Shown here piece after piece: positions 23,629 through 31,258 of a stretch of 37,245 bases of DNA. Below the pieces are notes generated by a model, which was not told the origin of the DNA, did not search any database, and worked only from the letters and a program-made list of their open reading frames with translations. Numbering within the stretch: the stretch's first letter is position 1; each line of letters opens with the position of its first letter. This DNA is from an uncultured Myxococcales bacterium (GTDB lineage: Bacteria; Myxococcota_A; UBA9042). A program made the position numbers and the translations under genes. The stretch is taken from positions 1 to 37,245 of the forward strand of contig CAIXGW010000166.1 in NCBI GenBank assembly GCA_903919145.1, read 5' to 3'.

Positions 23629-26207
23629 AAGGCCACCGCTGGGCCATCCTGGGGGCGTTGGCCGCCCTTGCCTGTAGTCCGGCCGAGAAAGGGCCAACGG
23701 CAGCGGACGCCGAATCCGCCGATACCGCCACGACTGCTGACCTTGGCAGTGGCGAGCTGCCAAAGCCCGACGGCGGCGCCTCGGACGCCGCGCTGGCAGA
23801 CACCGCTGACGGCGGTCCCGCCGATGTCCAAGCGGACGCCGCAGCCGACGCTGGCCCAGCCGACCTGGCCCCCGCTGAAGTGGCCCTGGACAGCGCTGAG
23901 GTGGCGAGCCAAGACGGTGGCCTAGAGGACGGCGCCGCCCAAGAGACCGATGGGGCCAGTACGGCCGGGGATGCGCCGCCAGCCCCCGATACCATGGATG
24001 CTGCCGGCATTTTTGACTCGGCGGTAACCCCAGACAGCTCAGCCGACGCGGCCGCGGATGCCGTAGGCGATGCGGGTGTACCCGCCAAGCCCGGTTTGAC
24101 TCTTGGCGAGCTCGGGCAATGCGACGCCGGTGATGCAGCCTGGGTGATCCGGGCCACCCAGATGCTGCTTGGGCGAAAGCCCTATGGCATGATGGAAGTC
24201 AACGCCCTTGCCGACATGGTCAAGGCGACGTCGCGCGCTCAGGTGGCCAAGGCCATGATGGCCACACCAGAATTTAGCGAGCGTTGGATCCAGTGGCTGT
24301 TAGATGAGATGCAGATTCATCGCAAGGGCCGGCGCAACCACAAGCAGTGCTTCCGCCAGGGGTTGCAGGATGTCACCGACGCTTCGCTGGCCACCTTTGT
24401 GCGCGACAACCAACCCCAGGCAGCGGCCTTCCCCTCTCCGTTCAACATGCGAGATTTGCTGGCCTCCTCCCTGGCCCTGGATGACGTGACCCCGGCCTAT
24501 CGCGCTCACCTCTTTGCCATGCTGGTGCGGCCGACCAGCAGCTGCTGCAACCAGACCAAGCTGGAGCTGGATCTGTTGATTCGCCAGGACTTCACCCAGA
24601 CTTTCAATGAGACTTACCTGCACCGCGACACCGGCTGCATGGGCTGCCACAACGCCGAATTCGCCGTGACCGACAAGGCCGACCCCAAGCTAGACCACCA
24701 CTGGCCGCTGCCTGGCCTGGTAGAAAAAGCGCTGTTTGGCGCCAGCTCTGGGCCCAAGGCTATCGAAGCGCAGTCGGCGTTCCGCTACGATGGCATCGCA
24801 ACTGGAGCGTTCTGCGTCCCTGGGTTTTGTTCGACTGTGGTCGGCAAAGGCGTGCAGCCTTGGAACATGGCGGCGGACTGCGGTACCTTTACAGCGGCAG
24901 ACAAGATCGAGCCGGACATGGCCGGTGTCCAGGGCTACTGGATCGAGCCCCTTGGCCAGACGGGTTCAGTGTGGACCGTGCAGAGCCAACTGGCCGCCGG
25001 TCTGGACCAGCTGCGCAGCAGCGGGGTGGTGACCATTGACGCCAAGACCAATGACATCGCCGGCCCTCAAGCTTTTGCCTACCAGCTTGCCGCGCGCCTG
25101 TCGCACCAGGTCTGGCTGGAGATGGTGGGCAAGCCGCTGACGCTGGGGCACGGCTTTCCGCGCAACACCGACCAAAACGCCATTCTGCACGGGCTGACCA
25201 CCCACTACATTGCCAACAAGCTGTCTTTCCGCGCCCTGGTCGCCAAGGTGGTGCTGCATCCGCTGTTCAACCAACTGCCGCCAAGCGCCGGCTGCGTGGC
25301 GCAGGGGCCCTACTACATGCCTGCCGTTCACGAGCCTTTTACCAGCGACTACCCGGTACCAAGCGAGCAATTGAACAGCCCTGGCGACGCCCTGCAGCGC
25401 ATCCCCTCGCGGCTGCTGGGGCACATGGTCTCCGTCGCCCTGGAATGGCCCGCCCATGCGGAGTTTCCGACGCGCAGCGCTGGCGCCCAGCAGGCGGCGC
25501 TGGGCATGCGCCTGACGGGCGAGCTACCTGGCGTTCGCGGCAGCCATTTCCCCGGGATGGTGGCCTTTGAGGCCTACGCTGGCTCAGGCAACGCCCCGCC
25601 GCCCGCCGCGCCGCAGCAGTGGGGCAGCATGGCGTCATCGGCTGGAAAGTCCTGCAAAAACAGATGTAATGACGACGACGCCGATGTGACCTGCTGGTGC
25701 GACCTGAAATGTCTAGACATGGGCGACTGCTGCCCGGACTACAAGACCTACTGCCAAGCCTTCAACAACGCGGCGCCACCGCAGCCCCCACCCGACTGGA
25801 TTGCCCAGCTGCTGGCCGCCGCGGGTCAAGCGGCGCCGTCCGGTAGCTCGCCTCTGCTGTTGGATCTGGTGGTTGCCGCCAAGGATCGCCTGCTGCTGGA
25901 GCCCGACGTGGGCGTGGCCGAAGGTCAAGCCATCGCCGGGTTCTTTGGCGCACCGTCGCTGAAAGTAGACATCGGCTCTTTAAGCAATTTCCCCGCCAGG
26001 TTCAGGGTCTTTTGCGGGACGCTGCTCAAGACCCCGCAGTTCAGCTTGCTGGGCATTGGCGCGCCACCGCAGCAGACCAAGCCGGCCCTGGTGCTGCCCG
26101 GCCACGACTATTTGGCGCGTTGCAGCCAGTGGGCGCCCCTGGTCGCGGCGGGGCTGCCCATCAAGCTCAGCTGCACGGCCACGGCGGTCAGTGTCGCTTC
26201 GCCGTAG
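23625..26207 (+). CDS. DUF1549/DUF1553-like lipoprotein with CxxCH motif and somatomedin-B-like domain
   Basis: 860-residue lipoprotein: MKGHRWAILGALAALACSP places lipidated Cys17. Residues about 20-165 are an Ala/Asp-rich stalk. A DUF1549-like part follows (ATQMLLGRKPYGMMEVNALADMV, then TPEFSERWIQWLLDEMQIH), then LLASSLALDDVTPAYRAHL and a single haem-type motif CMGCH (Cys338, Cys341, His342). A DUF1553-like part follows (FAYQLAARLSHQVWLEMVGK, then HGLTTHYIANKLSFRALVAKVVLHPLF). Residues 677-710 form an eight-Cys module spaced C-x3-C-x8-C-x-C-x3-C-x5-CC-x6-C, the somatomedin-B pattern, inserted before the C-terminal part. It is coupled to the DUF1501 gene by ATGA, so the two products probably work together at the cell envelope. 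Family assignment rests on motifs I can see, not on an alignment. Confidence 0.85.
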   Translation: MKGHRWAILGALAALACSPAEKGPTAADAESADTATTADLGSGELPKPDGGASDAALADTADGGPADVQADAAADAGPADLAPAEVALDSAEVASQDGGLEDGAAQETDGASTAGDAPPAPDTMDAAGIFDSAVTPDSSADAAADAVGDAGVPAKPGLTLGELGQCDAGDAAWVIRATQMLLGRKPYGMMEVNALADMVKATSRAQVAKAMMATPEFSERWIQWLLDEMQIHRKGRRNHKQCFRQGLQDVTDASLATFVRDNQPQAAAFPSPFNMRDLLASSLALDDVTPAYRAHLFAMLVRPTSSCCNQTKLELDLLIRQDFTQTFNETYLHRDTGCMGCHNAEFAVTDKADPKLDHHWPLPGLVEKALFGASSGPKAIEAQSAFRYDGIATGAFCVPGFCSTVVGKGVQPWNMAADCGTFTAADKIEPDMAGVQGYWIEPLGQTGSVWTVQSQLAAGLDQLRSSGVVTIDAKTNDIAGPQAFAYQLAARLSHQVWLEMVGKPLTLGHGFPRNTDQNAILHGLTTHYIANKLSFRALVAKVVLHPLFNQLPPSAGCVAQGPYYMPAVHEPFTSDYPVPSEQLNSPGDALQRIPSRLLGHMVSVALEWPAHAEFPTRSAGAQQAALGMRLTGELPGVRGSHFPGMVAFEAYAGSGNAPPPAAPQQWGSMASSAGKSCKNRCNDDDADVTCWCDLKCLDMGDCCPDYKTYCQAFNNAAPPQPPPDWIAQLLAAAGQAAPSGSSPLLLDLVVAAKDRLLLEPDVGVAEGQAIAGFFGAPSLKVDIGSLSNFPARFRVFCGTLLKTPQFSLLGIGAPPQQTKPALVLPGHDYLARCSQWAPLVAAGLPIKLSCTATAVSVASP

Positions 26208-26377
26208 CGGTCGGTCGCGACGCTCGCCAATCGGCACGGCGCGAGGATGGGTTTTTCCCTTATACTAGCGCTATCCTGTTGATTACTAGTCAGTTGACCC
26301 GCACATCGCGTCGAGCTGCGCTGCCAAGGGACCGCCAAGCTCACCGCGGCGGAGGGGCGGCAGCGCCTCCAGCCAAC

Positions 26378-27781
26378 CTATCTGCTGTGCAGCTGCGACT
26401 CGGCGTTGCGGGCGGCCAGAGCCCGCTCAGCGCGAGTGGGCTGCAGCCCGACCACGGCAGCGCCACGCTCGCGGGTCCACTGGTAGCCCACGGCCGACAG
26501 CAGGGCAATCGCCGCCAGCCACAGCAGCGTGCTTGGCGCTTCGATCAGCGAAAACACCAGGGCCCACAGCGACGCCATCACGTAGATCAGCGCGGCGATG
26601 CGCGAGGCCACGGACAGGCGGTCGCGCATCCGCAGCCACAGCGCCGCCACGGCGACCATGCTGGTCAGCGTCAGGATCGAGCCGGCATTGTTGAGCAACA
26701 CAGAGAACTGCTGGGTAGCCATCAACAAAATCGCCACACCAGACTGCAACAGCACCGAAAACAGCGGAGGCGAGCCTGCGCGCGCCGCCAGCTGCCTGGG
26801 CAAGAAGCCGTCGCTGGCCATGGCCGAGTAGACCCGCGGCCCCACCAGCGTCATGGCCGACAGCGACGACACCAGCGCCACCAGCACCACAGAAGACATG
26901 GCCAAAGCGCCGCTTTCTCCCAGCAGATGCTGCAGCACCACGTGGCCCAGGGTCAGCTTCTCGTCTTCCGTCTTGACCCGCGCCAGGTCTGCGGGAGACA
27001 GATTGGCCACCAGCACCCAGTTCACCGCCAAGTAGAGGGCGATGACCAGCAGCGTGCCCACGGCCATGGCGCGGCGCACATCGCGCTTGGGGTTGTGGAA
27101 TTCGTCAGAGACGTAGACCACTGCGTTCCAGCCGCTGTAGCAAAATCCAATAAATACCAAAGAATTGAAGAAGGCTGCCCAGGTCCCGCCAAGGGTGGGC
27201 GGAGCCGATGGCGCGGTCCAGGTGGGCACGTCGTGGCTGCCCATCCACAGGCCAAAGCCGACAAATGCAGTCAGCAAAACGGCTTTGACGCCAACCAGCA
27301 GGTCCTGGGCCATCGCCGAGGTGCGCATGTGAAAGGCGTGCGCCGCCGTGACGGTCACCACCACTGCGATGCCGGCAAAGTGGGCGTCGACGCCCAGCAG
27401 CACGTTGAGATAGGCTCCAGCGGCCAGCCCGGCCATGGCCACCGGCGCAGAAAAGCCAATCAGCAGAGAGGTCCAGCCCGCCATCACCCCGGCAAAGGGG
27501 TGGGCCAGCCGCGACAGGTAGCGATATTCTCCGCCAGAACCTGGGATTTCCTGGGTCATGTCGGCATAGACACGCGCGCCGGCCAGGGCTATCACGCCGC
27601 CCACCGCCCAGGCCGCCAGGATCCACAGCGGGCCCAGGGTATCGGCCATGAAGCCGGCGGTCGTCAGCACGCCTGAGCCGACCATGTTGGCAATGACCAG
27701 ACCGACACCGGTCCACAGCCCGTAGCTGGTGGGGCGGGAGGGGCGGTCGGCGGGCAGAACAAGGGGAGGGGCGTCGGACAC
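26378..27781 (-). CDS. APC-superfamily amino acid permease
   Basis: Inner-membrane transporter of the amino acid/polyamine/organocation superfamily, 467 residues with about 12 hydrophobic segments. TM1 carries the unwound substrate-site motif VGSGVLTTAG, and the loop after TM2 has the expected ARVYADMTQEIPGSGGEYRYLSRL. TM6 (IGFCYSGWNAVVYVSDE) and the following NPKRDVRRAM match the L-type/amino acid permease consensus. The substrate is probably an amino acid; which one cannot be said. The GTG at 27781 has AGGA four to five bases upstream. The gene converges on the DUF1553-like gene (170 bases apart) and diverges from the LIC_10091-like operon. Phe codons are native. Promoter predicted at 27886-27914. 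Confidence 0.93.
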   Translation of the reverse strand: MSDAPPLVLPADRPSRPTSYGLWTGVGLVIANMVGSGVLTTAGFMADTLGPLWILAAWAVGGVIALAGARVYADMTQEIPGSGGEYRYLSRLAHPFAGVMAGWTSLLIGFSAPVAMAGLAAGAYLNVLLGVDAHFAGIAVVVTVTAAHAFHMRTSAMAQDLLVGVKAVLLTAFVGFGLWMGSHDVPTWTAPSAPPTLGGTWAAFFNSLVFIGFCYSGWNAVVYVSDEFHNPKRDVRRAMAVGTLLVIALYLAVNWVLVANLSPADLARVKTEDEKLTLGHVVLQHLLGESGALAMSSVVLVALVSSLSAMTLVGPRVYSAMASDGFLPRQLAARAGSPPLFSVLLQSGVAILLMATQQFSVLLNNAGSILTLTSMVAVAALWLRMRDRLSVASRIAALIYVMASLWALVFSLIEAPSTLLWLAAIALLSAVGYQWTRERGAAVVGLQPTRAERALAARNAESQLHSR

Positions 27782-27885
27782 GGCATCCTAGCTGGGGAAA
27801 GGCGCCCCGCGCGGGCCTCCATGGTGGCAGGGCTGGCGACAACGGCAAGAAATCTGCCCGGCTGGGGGGGCCGCACCGGCCGAGC

Positions 27886-27914
27886 ATTGTCCCGGCGCCG
27901 GCCAAGAGGGTCAA
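27886..27914 (-). promoter_or_regulatory. Predicted promoter of the APC permease
   Basis: TTGACC (27914-27909), 17 bases, GACAAT (27891-27886) on the minus strand, with a leader of about 100 bases. Confidence 0.4.
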
Positions 27915-28048
27915 GAGAATTCGCCTGCCAGCTGCGGATCGCCCGCCCGGTTTGCCAGACAGGTTGGGAACCAGCGCCTGCCATCGCCGCGCCAAGGGGT
28001 GGTTTTGCCTGGCTACCTGCCGTTGCCACCTGCAGGTGCGGCAGATCT

Positions 28049-28076
28049 TTGATTTGCTGCTCAGGTGCCCTATGCT
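28049..28076 (+). promoter_or_regulatory. Predicted promoter of the LIC_10091-like/FGE-like operon
   Basis: TTGATT (28049-28054), 16 bases, TATGCT (28071-28076). It overlaps the in-frame ATG at 28072, which argues for the later start at 28114 or 28120. Confidence 0.45.
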
Positions 28077-28113
28077 TGCCCACCGCCTGCTGGTTCCGGC
28101 GGCTGTGGAATGG

Positions 28114-29169
28114 ATGGGGATGCTGGCAAAACTGCTGCTTGTGAGCGCCCTTGCGCTGTCTGCCCTGGCGATCAACGTGCCGCAGGCCCGCGCCGAAGCC
28201 GCCGCCCTGCCCGCCGCGTGGAAGACTGCGCTGAGCCAAGTCCAGCCCGACCCGCCGCCCAAGCAACTGGCCGCCGATGCTCACTTTGTCATCTCGGACG
28301 AGCGGGCCCACTACACCTTCTACCCGGCCACCAAGGGTCTGGGCGGCGTGCTGTTGGGCGTCGGCACCGATCCCAACTACCTGATCGCTGGCTGGATGAA
28401 CGCAGAGCTGGTGCTGGTGGTCGATTTTGACCAGGTGGTGGCCGACGTTCACGCCCTGTACGCCCTGGCCTTTGGCGAAGCCGCCGACAGCGAAGCCTTT
28501 GTCAAGCTGTGGTCCGCCAAGAATATAAAGGAATTCAGCGCACTCATCGACAAACACGCCCCAGACAAGGCCGCGCAGAAGCGCTGGGTCGCCGCCTTCA
28601 AGATGTCGCGCGGGCTGATTGCCGAGCGGCTCGCCGCCCTCAAGCGGACGTACCGCGAGCAGAAAGTGCCAACTTTTCTCAGCGATCCCGAGCAGTACAA
28701 GCACGTCCGCTCGCTGGTCCAGCAGGGCCGGGTGTGGGCGTGGCGCGGCGACCTGACGGCAGACAAGACCATGGCGGGGGTGCAAAAAGCCCTGGCGGAC
28801 ATGGGCCAGCAGGTCAAGGTGTTCTACATCACCAACGCCGAAGCCTACTTTCCCTACACCAAGCAGGCCCGCAAGAACCTGCGCGACCTGCCCTACGCCG
28901 ACGACTCGGTGGTGCTGCGCACCCAAGGCCGGCCTGACAAGGTCGACGACATCGCCGATCACCACTACAGCTACTACGTGCAGAAAGGCCCTGATTTTGT
29001 GGCGTGGCTGCAAAAGGCCAGCACCACCAGCGCCAAGACGATCGGTCGATCGCGGATCGCCACCAAGACCAAGGGCCTGTTTACCCTGCCTGGGCCGCCG
29101 GTGCCCAAGGTCAAGGGCGCTGGCAAGGGCAAGCCCGCCGCTGGTCCGGCGAAGACGGTCGACAAGTAG
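28114..29169 (+). CDS. Exported LIC_10091-like protein, paralogue 1
   Basis: 351 residues from the ATG at 28114; the ATG at 28072 overlaps a predicted -10 box and an ATG at 28120 is also possible. The signal peptide MGMLAKLLLVSALALSALA ends near PQARA. The mature part shares a core with 30173-31258: GVGTDPNYLIAGWMNAELVL, DFDQVVADVHALYALAF, SDPEQYKHVRSLVQQGRV and VFYITNAEAYFPYTKQARKNL. This looks like the family named after Leptospira LIC_10091, described as having a methyltransferase-like fold; the assignment is from memory of motifs. Its conserved acidic and aromatic positions (V-D-F-D, T-N-A-E-x-Y) could form a binding site, but no activity is known to me. The Lys/Pro/Gly-rich tail is disordered. 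The next gene begins in the base after the TAG. Confidence 0.8.
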   Translation: MGMLAKLLLVSALALSALAINVPQARAEAAALPAAWKTALSQVQPDPPPKQLAADAHFVISDERAHYTFYPATKGLGGVLLGVGTDPNYLIAGWMNAELVLVVDFDQVVADVHALYALAFGEAADSEAFVKLWSAKNIKEFSALIDKHAPDKAAQKRWVAAFKMSRGLIAERLAALKRTYREQKVPTFLSDPEQYKHVRSLVQQGRVWAWRGDLTADKTMAGVQKALADMGQQVKVFYITNAEAYFPYTKQARKNLRDLPYADDSVVLRTQGRPDKVDDIADHHYSYYVQKGPDFVAWLQKASTTSAKTIGRSRIATKTKGLFTLPGPPVPKVKGAGKGKPAAGPAKTVDK

Positions 29170-30045
29170 ATGAAGAGTCTGACCTTTCTCTGGGCGGCTG
29201 GGGCCCTGCTGGCCAACCTGCCCCACCTGGCCCTGGCTGCCAGGCCGACCCAGGCCCCGGCTGTGGTGGCTTGCACCGCCGCCCCTACGGGCATGGCCTG
29301 CATCCCCGGCGGCGAATTTGAGCGCGGCACCGACACGGGGCCCAAGAACGCTCGCCCGCAGCAGAAGGTGTGGGTCCAGACGTTCTACATGGATCTCTAT
29401 GAAGTGACCTTTGCCGAGTACAAGGCTTGCGAAAAGAAGGGCAAATGCCCCAAGGCCGGCCCCAAGTACAGCGACTTCAACCGCCCGCGGCAGGCCATGA
29501 CCGGGGTCAACTGGTTTGACTCGGCGGCCTACTGCAAGGCCCAAGGAAAACAGCTCCCTACGGAAGCCCAGTGGGAAAAAGCCGCCCGCGGCACCAGCGG
29601 AGCGACCTTCTCCTGGGGCAACGAGCCGGCCACCTGCCAGCGCGCCATCTTGATGGACGCCAGCGGCCGCAGCTGCGGGGTCAAGAAGCGCCACAGTCAG
29701 CCGGAGAAGGGCCGGGTGATGGAGGTCGGCCTAAAGCCGGCTGGCGCCTACGGACTCTTTGATATGGCTGGCAATTCCTGGGAGTGGGTGGCTGACTGGT
29801 ACAGCGCCAGCTATGCCAAATGCGGCGACGCCTGCCAAGGCATCGAGCCCAAGGGCCCCTGCGACGGCGCCGACAATTGCCCGGGCCACCACGAAAAGCT
29901 GGTGCGGGGCGGCAGCTGGTACTGGCCCGCAGAGTACGCCACCGCGTTTTACCGCCGGCCCCATGCGGCCGACAACGAGCCGTTTCACCACTTTGGCTTT
30001 CGCTGTGCCGCCTCGCCCGAGCAAGCGGCCAAGCTGCAGCCGTAG
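29170..30045 (+). CDS. Exported formylglycine-generating-enzyme-like (SUMF1 fold) protein, probably not a catalytic FGE
   Basis: 291-residue exported protein with an FGE-sulfatase domain (PF03781). After the signal peptide (cut near ALAA) come GMACIPGGEFERGTD, VQTFYMDLYEVTFAEYKAC, GVNWFDSAAYCKAQGKQLPTEAQWEKAARG, FDMAGNSWEWVADWY, LVRGGSWYW and FGFRCA, covering the whole domain. True formylglycine-generating enzymes use a Cys pair in the segment before the final GFRC (SYC-x4-C in human SUMF1). Here that segment reads ATAFYRRPHAADN, with no Cys, so copper binding and sulfatase activation are unlikely. A structural or ligand-binding role is inferred. An extra Cys-rich insertion (KCGDACQGIEPKGPCDGADNC) suggests periplasmic disulfides. 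The ATG at 29170 abuts the stop of the LIC_10091-like gene, so the two are co-translated. Confidence 0.9.
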   Translation: MKSLTFLWAAGALLANLPHLALAARPTQAPAVVACTAAPTGMACIPGGEFERGTDTGPKNARPQQKVWVQTFYMDLYEVTFAEYKACEKKGKCPKAGPKYSDFNRPRQAMTGVNWFDSAAYCKAQGKQLPTEAQWEKAARGTSGATFSWGNEPATCQRAILMDASGRSCGVKKRHSQPEKGRVMEVGLKPAGAYGLFDMAGNSWEWVADWYSASYAKCGDACQGIEPKGPCDGADNCPGHHEKLVRGGSWYWPAEYATAFYRRPHAADNEPFHHFGFRCAASPEQAAKLQP

Positions 30046-30100
30046 GCCAGCGTCAACGGCCCGCCCCTCAATTGCCCCCAGGTTCTCTGCCCGCCCTGCC

Positions 30101-30133
30101 CTGACCTGACCTGACCTGACCTGACCTGACCTG
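30101..30133 (+). repeat. Pentanucleotide microsatellite (CTGAC)6
   Basis: Six perfect CTGAC units and a partial seventh, 40 bases before the ATG at 30173. Each unit resembles a -35 TTGAC. A possible -10 box TACCCT follows at 30136-30141. It is not in a coding frame of a supported gene, so copy-number change would act on promoter or leader spacing. Confidence 0.85.
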
Positions 30134-30172
30134 CCTACCCTGACCCGCCTCTGAGAGAAAGGACCCGCTGCG

Positions 30173-31258
30173 ATGCAATTGCGCTTGATGATGATAGTGT
30201 TGGCTATGACAACCGCCGTAGCGTCCAGTGGCTTGGCGGCAGCGCCCGGACCGCTGAATGCCGCCGATGCAGCGCTGTTTTGGTCGAGCCCCGACGACAA
30301 GCCCCCAGAGGAGCGCCAGACCTTCAAGAAAGAGAACCAGGGCCAGCATTTCTTGTACTGCGATGAGCTGTACCTTGACCTGTTTGAGCCCTACTTGCGC
30401 GGCATTGGCGGCGGCTACGCCGGAGTCGGCACCGACCAGGGCTATCTGATGATGGGCTGGATGCGCGCCGAGCTGGCCTGGCTGACCGACTACGACCCGC
30501 TGGTGGTGGCCATGCACCGCCTGTACGCTGCATTTTTTGCCGAAGCGGAGACGCCTGAGCAGTTTGCCGCCCTGTGGCAACAGAGCAAGCTCGGCCGCGC
30601 GGCGCTAGAGAAGCACCTGGCCGGGGACGCCAAGCTGCCCTCTTTGCTCAAGCTGTATTCGCAGCAGCGCCCCTATACCCAGCGGCGCATCGGCTACCTC
30701 AATTGGCGGCTGGGCAAGGCCAAGATCAAGGGATTTGTCAACGATGCAGAGGACTATGCCTGGGTGCGCGGCCTGGTGGTGGCCAAGCGCGTGCGGCCGA
30801 TGCTGGGCAACCTGCTGGCAGATAAGGGGCTTGTCGGCATCGGCGAAGCGTCGCGCAAGCTCAACGTGCCCATGCGCGCGTTCTACGTCTCCAACGCAGA
30901 GCAGTATTGGGCCTACTCCAAGCAGTTTCGCGCCAACATGGCGGCGCTGAACTGGGATGGCAAGTCGTGGCTGGTGCGGACGCTGGCCTCCAAGCCGGTC
31001 AACCGCGACTACCGCTACTTCCTGCACGCGCCCTCGCGCTTCTTGGAGCAGCTGGCCAAGCCGTCGGTGCGCCTGGTCACCCAGGTCGTACCCTATTTGG
31101 CGATTGATGACCCGTCTTTGGTGCCGCTGGTGGTGCTGCCGGCAGAGGGTGGTCGGACCGTCGTATGGGCCGATGGCAAGGACAAAGAGGTGCGCAAGAA
31201 GAAGCGCGAGGCCGCCAAGACCGCGGCGCCTGCAGCGGGTAGCGAGGCCACGCCGTGA
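30173..31258 (+). CDS. Exported LIC_10091-like protein, paralogue 2
   Basis: 361 residues; the ATG at 30173 has AAGGA about ten bases upstream. A signal peptide (MQLRLMMIVLAMTTAVASSG) is cut near LAAA. The core matches the gene at 28114: GVGTDQGYLMMGWMRAELAWL, DYDPLVVAMHRLYAAFF, NDAEDYAWVRGLVVAKRV and AFYVSNAEQYWAYSKQFRANM. The S-N-A-E-Q-Y motif is the best conserved point. The N-terminal segment (FLYCDELYLDLFEPYL) and the basic tail (KKKREAAKT) differ from paralogue 1, so divergence is old. The C-terminal stop overlaps the GTG of the M15 peptidase gene (GTGA at 31255-31258), implying translational coupling. I infer an envelope protein acting with a partner; its reaction is unknown. Confidence 0.8.
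   Translation: MQLRLMMIVLAMTTAVASSGLAAAPGPLNAADAALFWSSPDDKPPEERQTFKKENQGQHFLYCDELYLDLFEPYLRGIGGGYAGVGTDQGYLMMGWMRAELAWLTDYDPLVVAMHRLYAAFFAEAETPEQFAALWQQSKLGRAALEKHLAGDAKLPSLLKLYSQQRPYTQRRIGYLNWRLGKAKIKGFVNDAEDYAWVRGLVVAKRVRPMLGNLLADKGLVGIGEASRKLNVPMRAFYVSNAEQYWAYSKQFRANMAALNWDGKSWLVRTLASKPVNRDYRYFLHAPSRFLEQLAKPSVRLVTQVVPYLAIDDPSLVPLVVLPAEGGRTVVWADGKDKEVRKKKREAAKTAAPAAGSEATP

Larger units (their letters stand above)
27782..28113. other. Divergent regulatory region, permease and LIC_10091-like operon
   Basis: This 332-base region holds two predicted promoters facing apart (27886-27914 and 28049-28076) and the leaders of both genes. A frame in register with the downstream gene extends upstream to 27952, but would cover the promoter; I see no other gene. 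Confidence 0.5.

Noticed and set aside
24636..24650. CMGCH taken as proof of a c-type cytochrome
   Set aside because: A single CxxCH in a large Cys-containing protein, without a recognised distal ligand, is suggestive only; recorded as a motif.
30101..30133. CTGAC repeats as a CRISPR array
   Set aside because: Units are five bases without spacers and there is no cas gene; this is a microsatellite.
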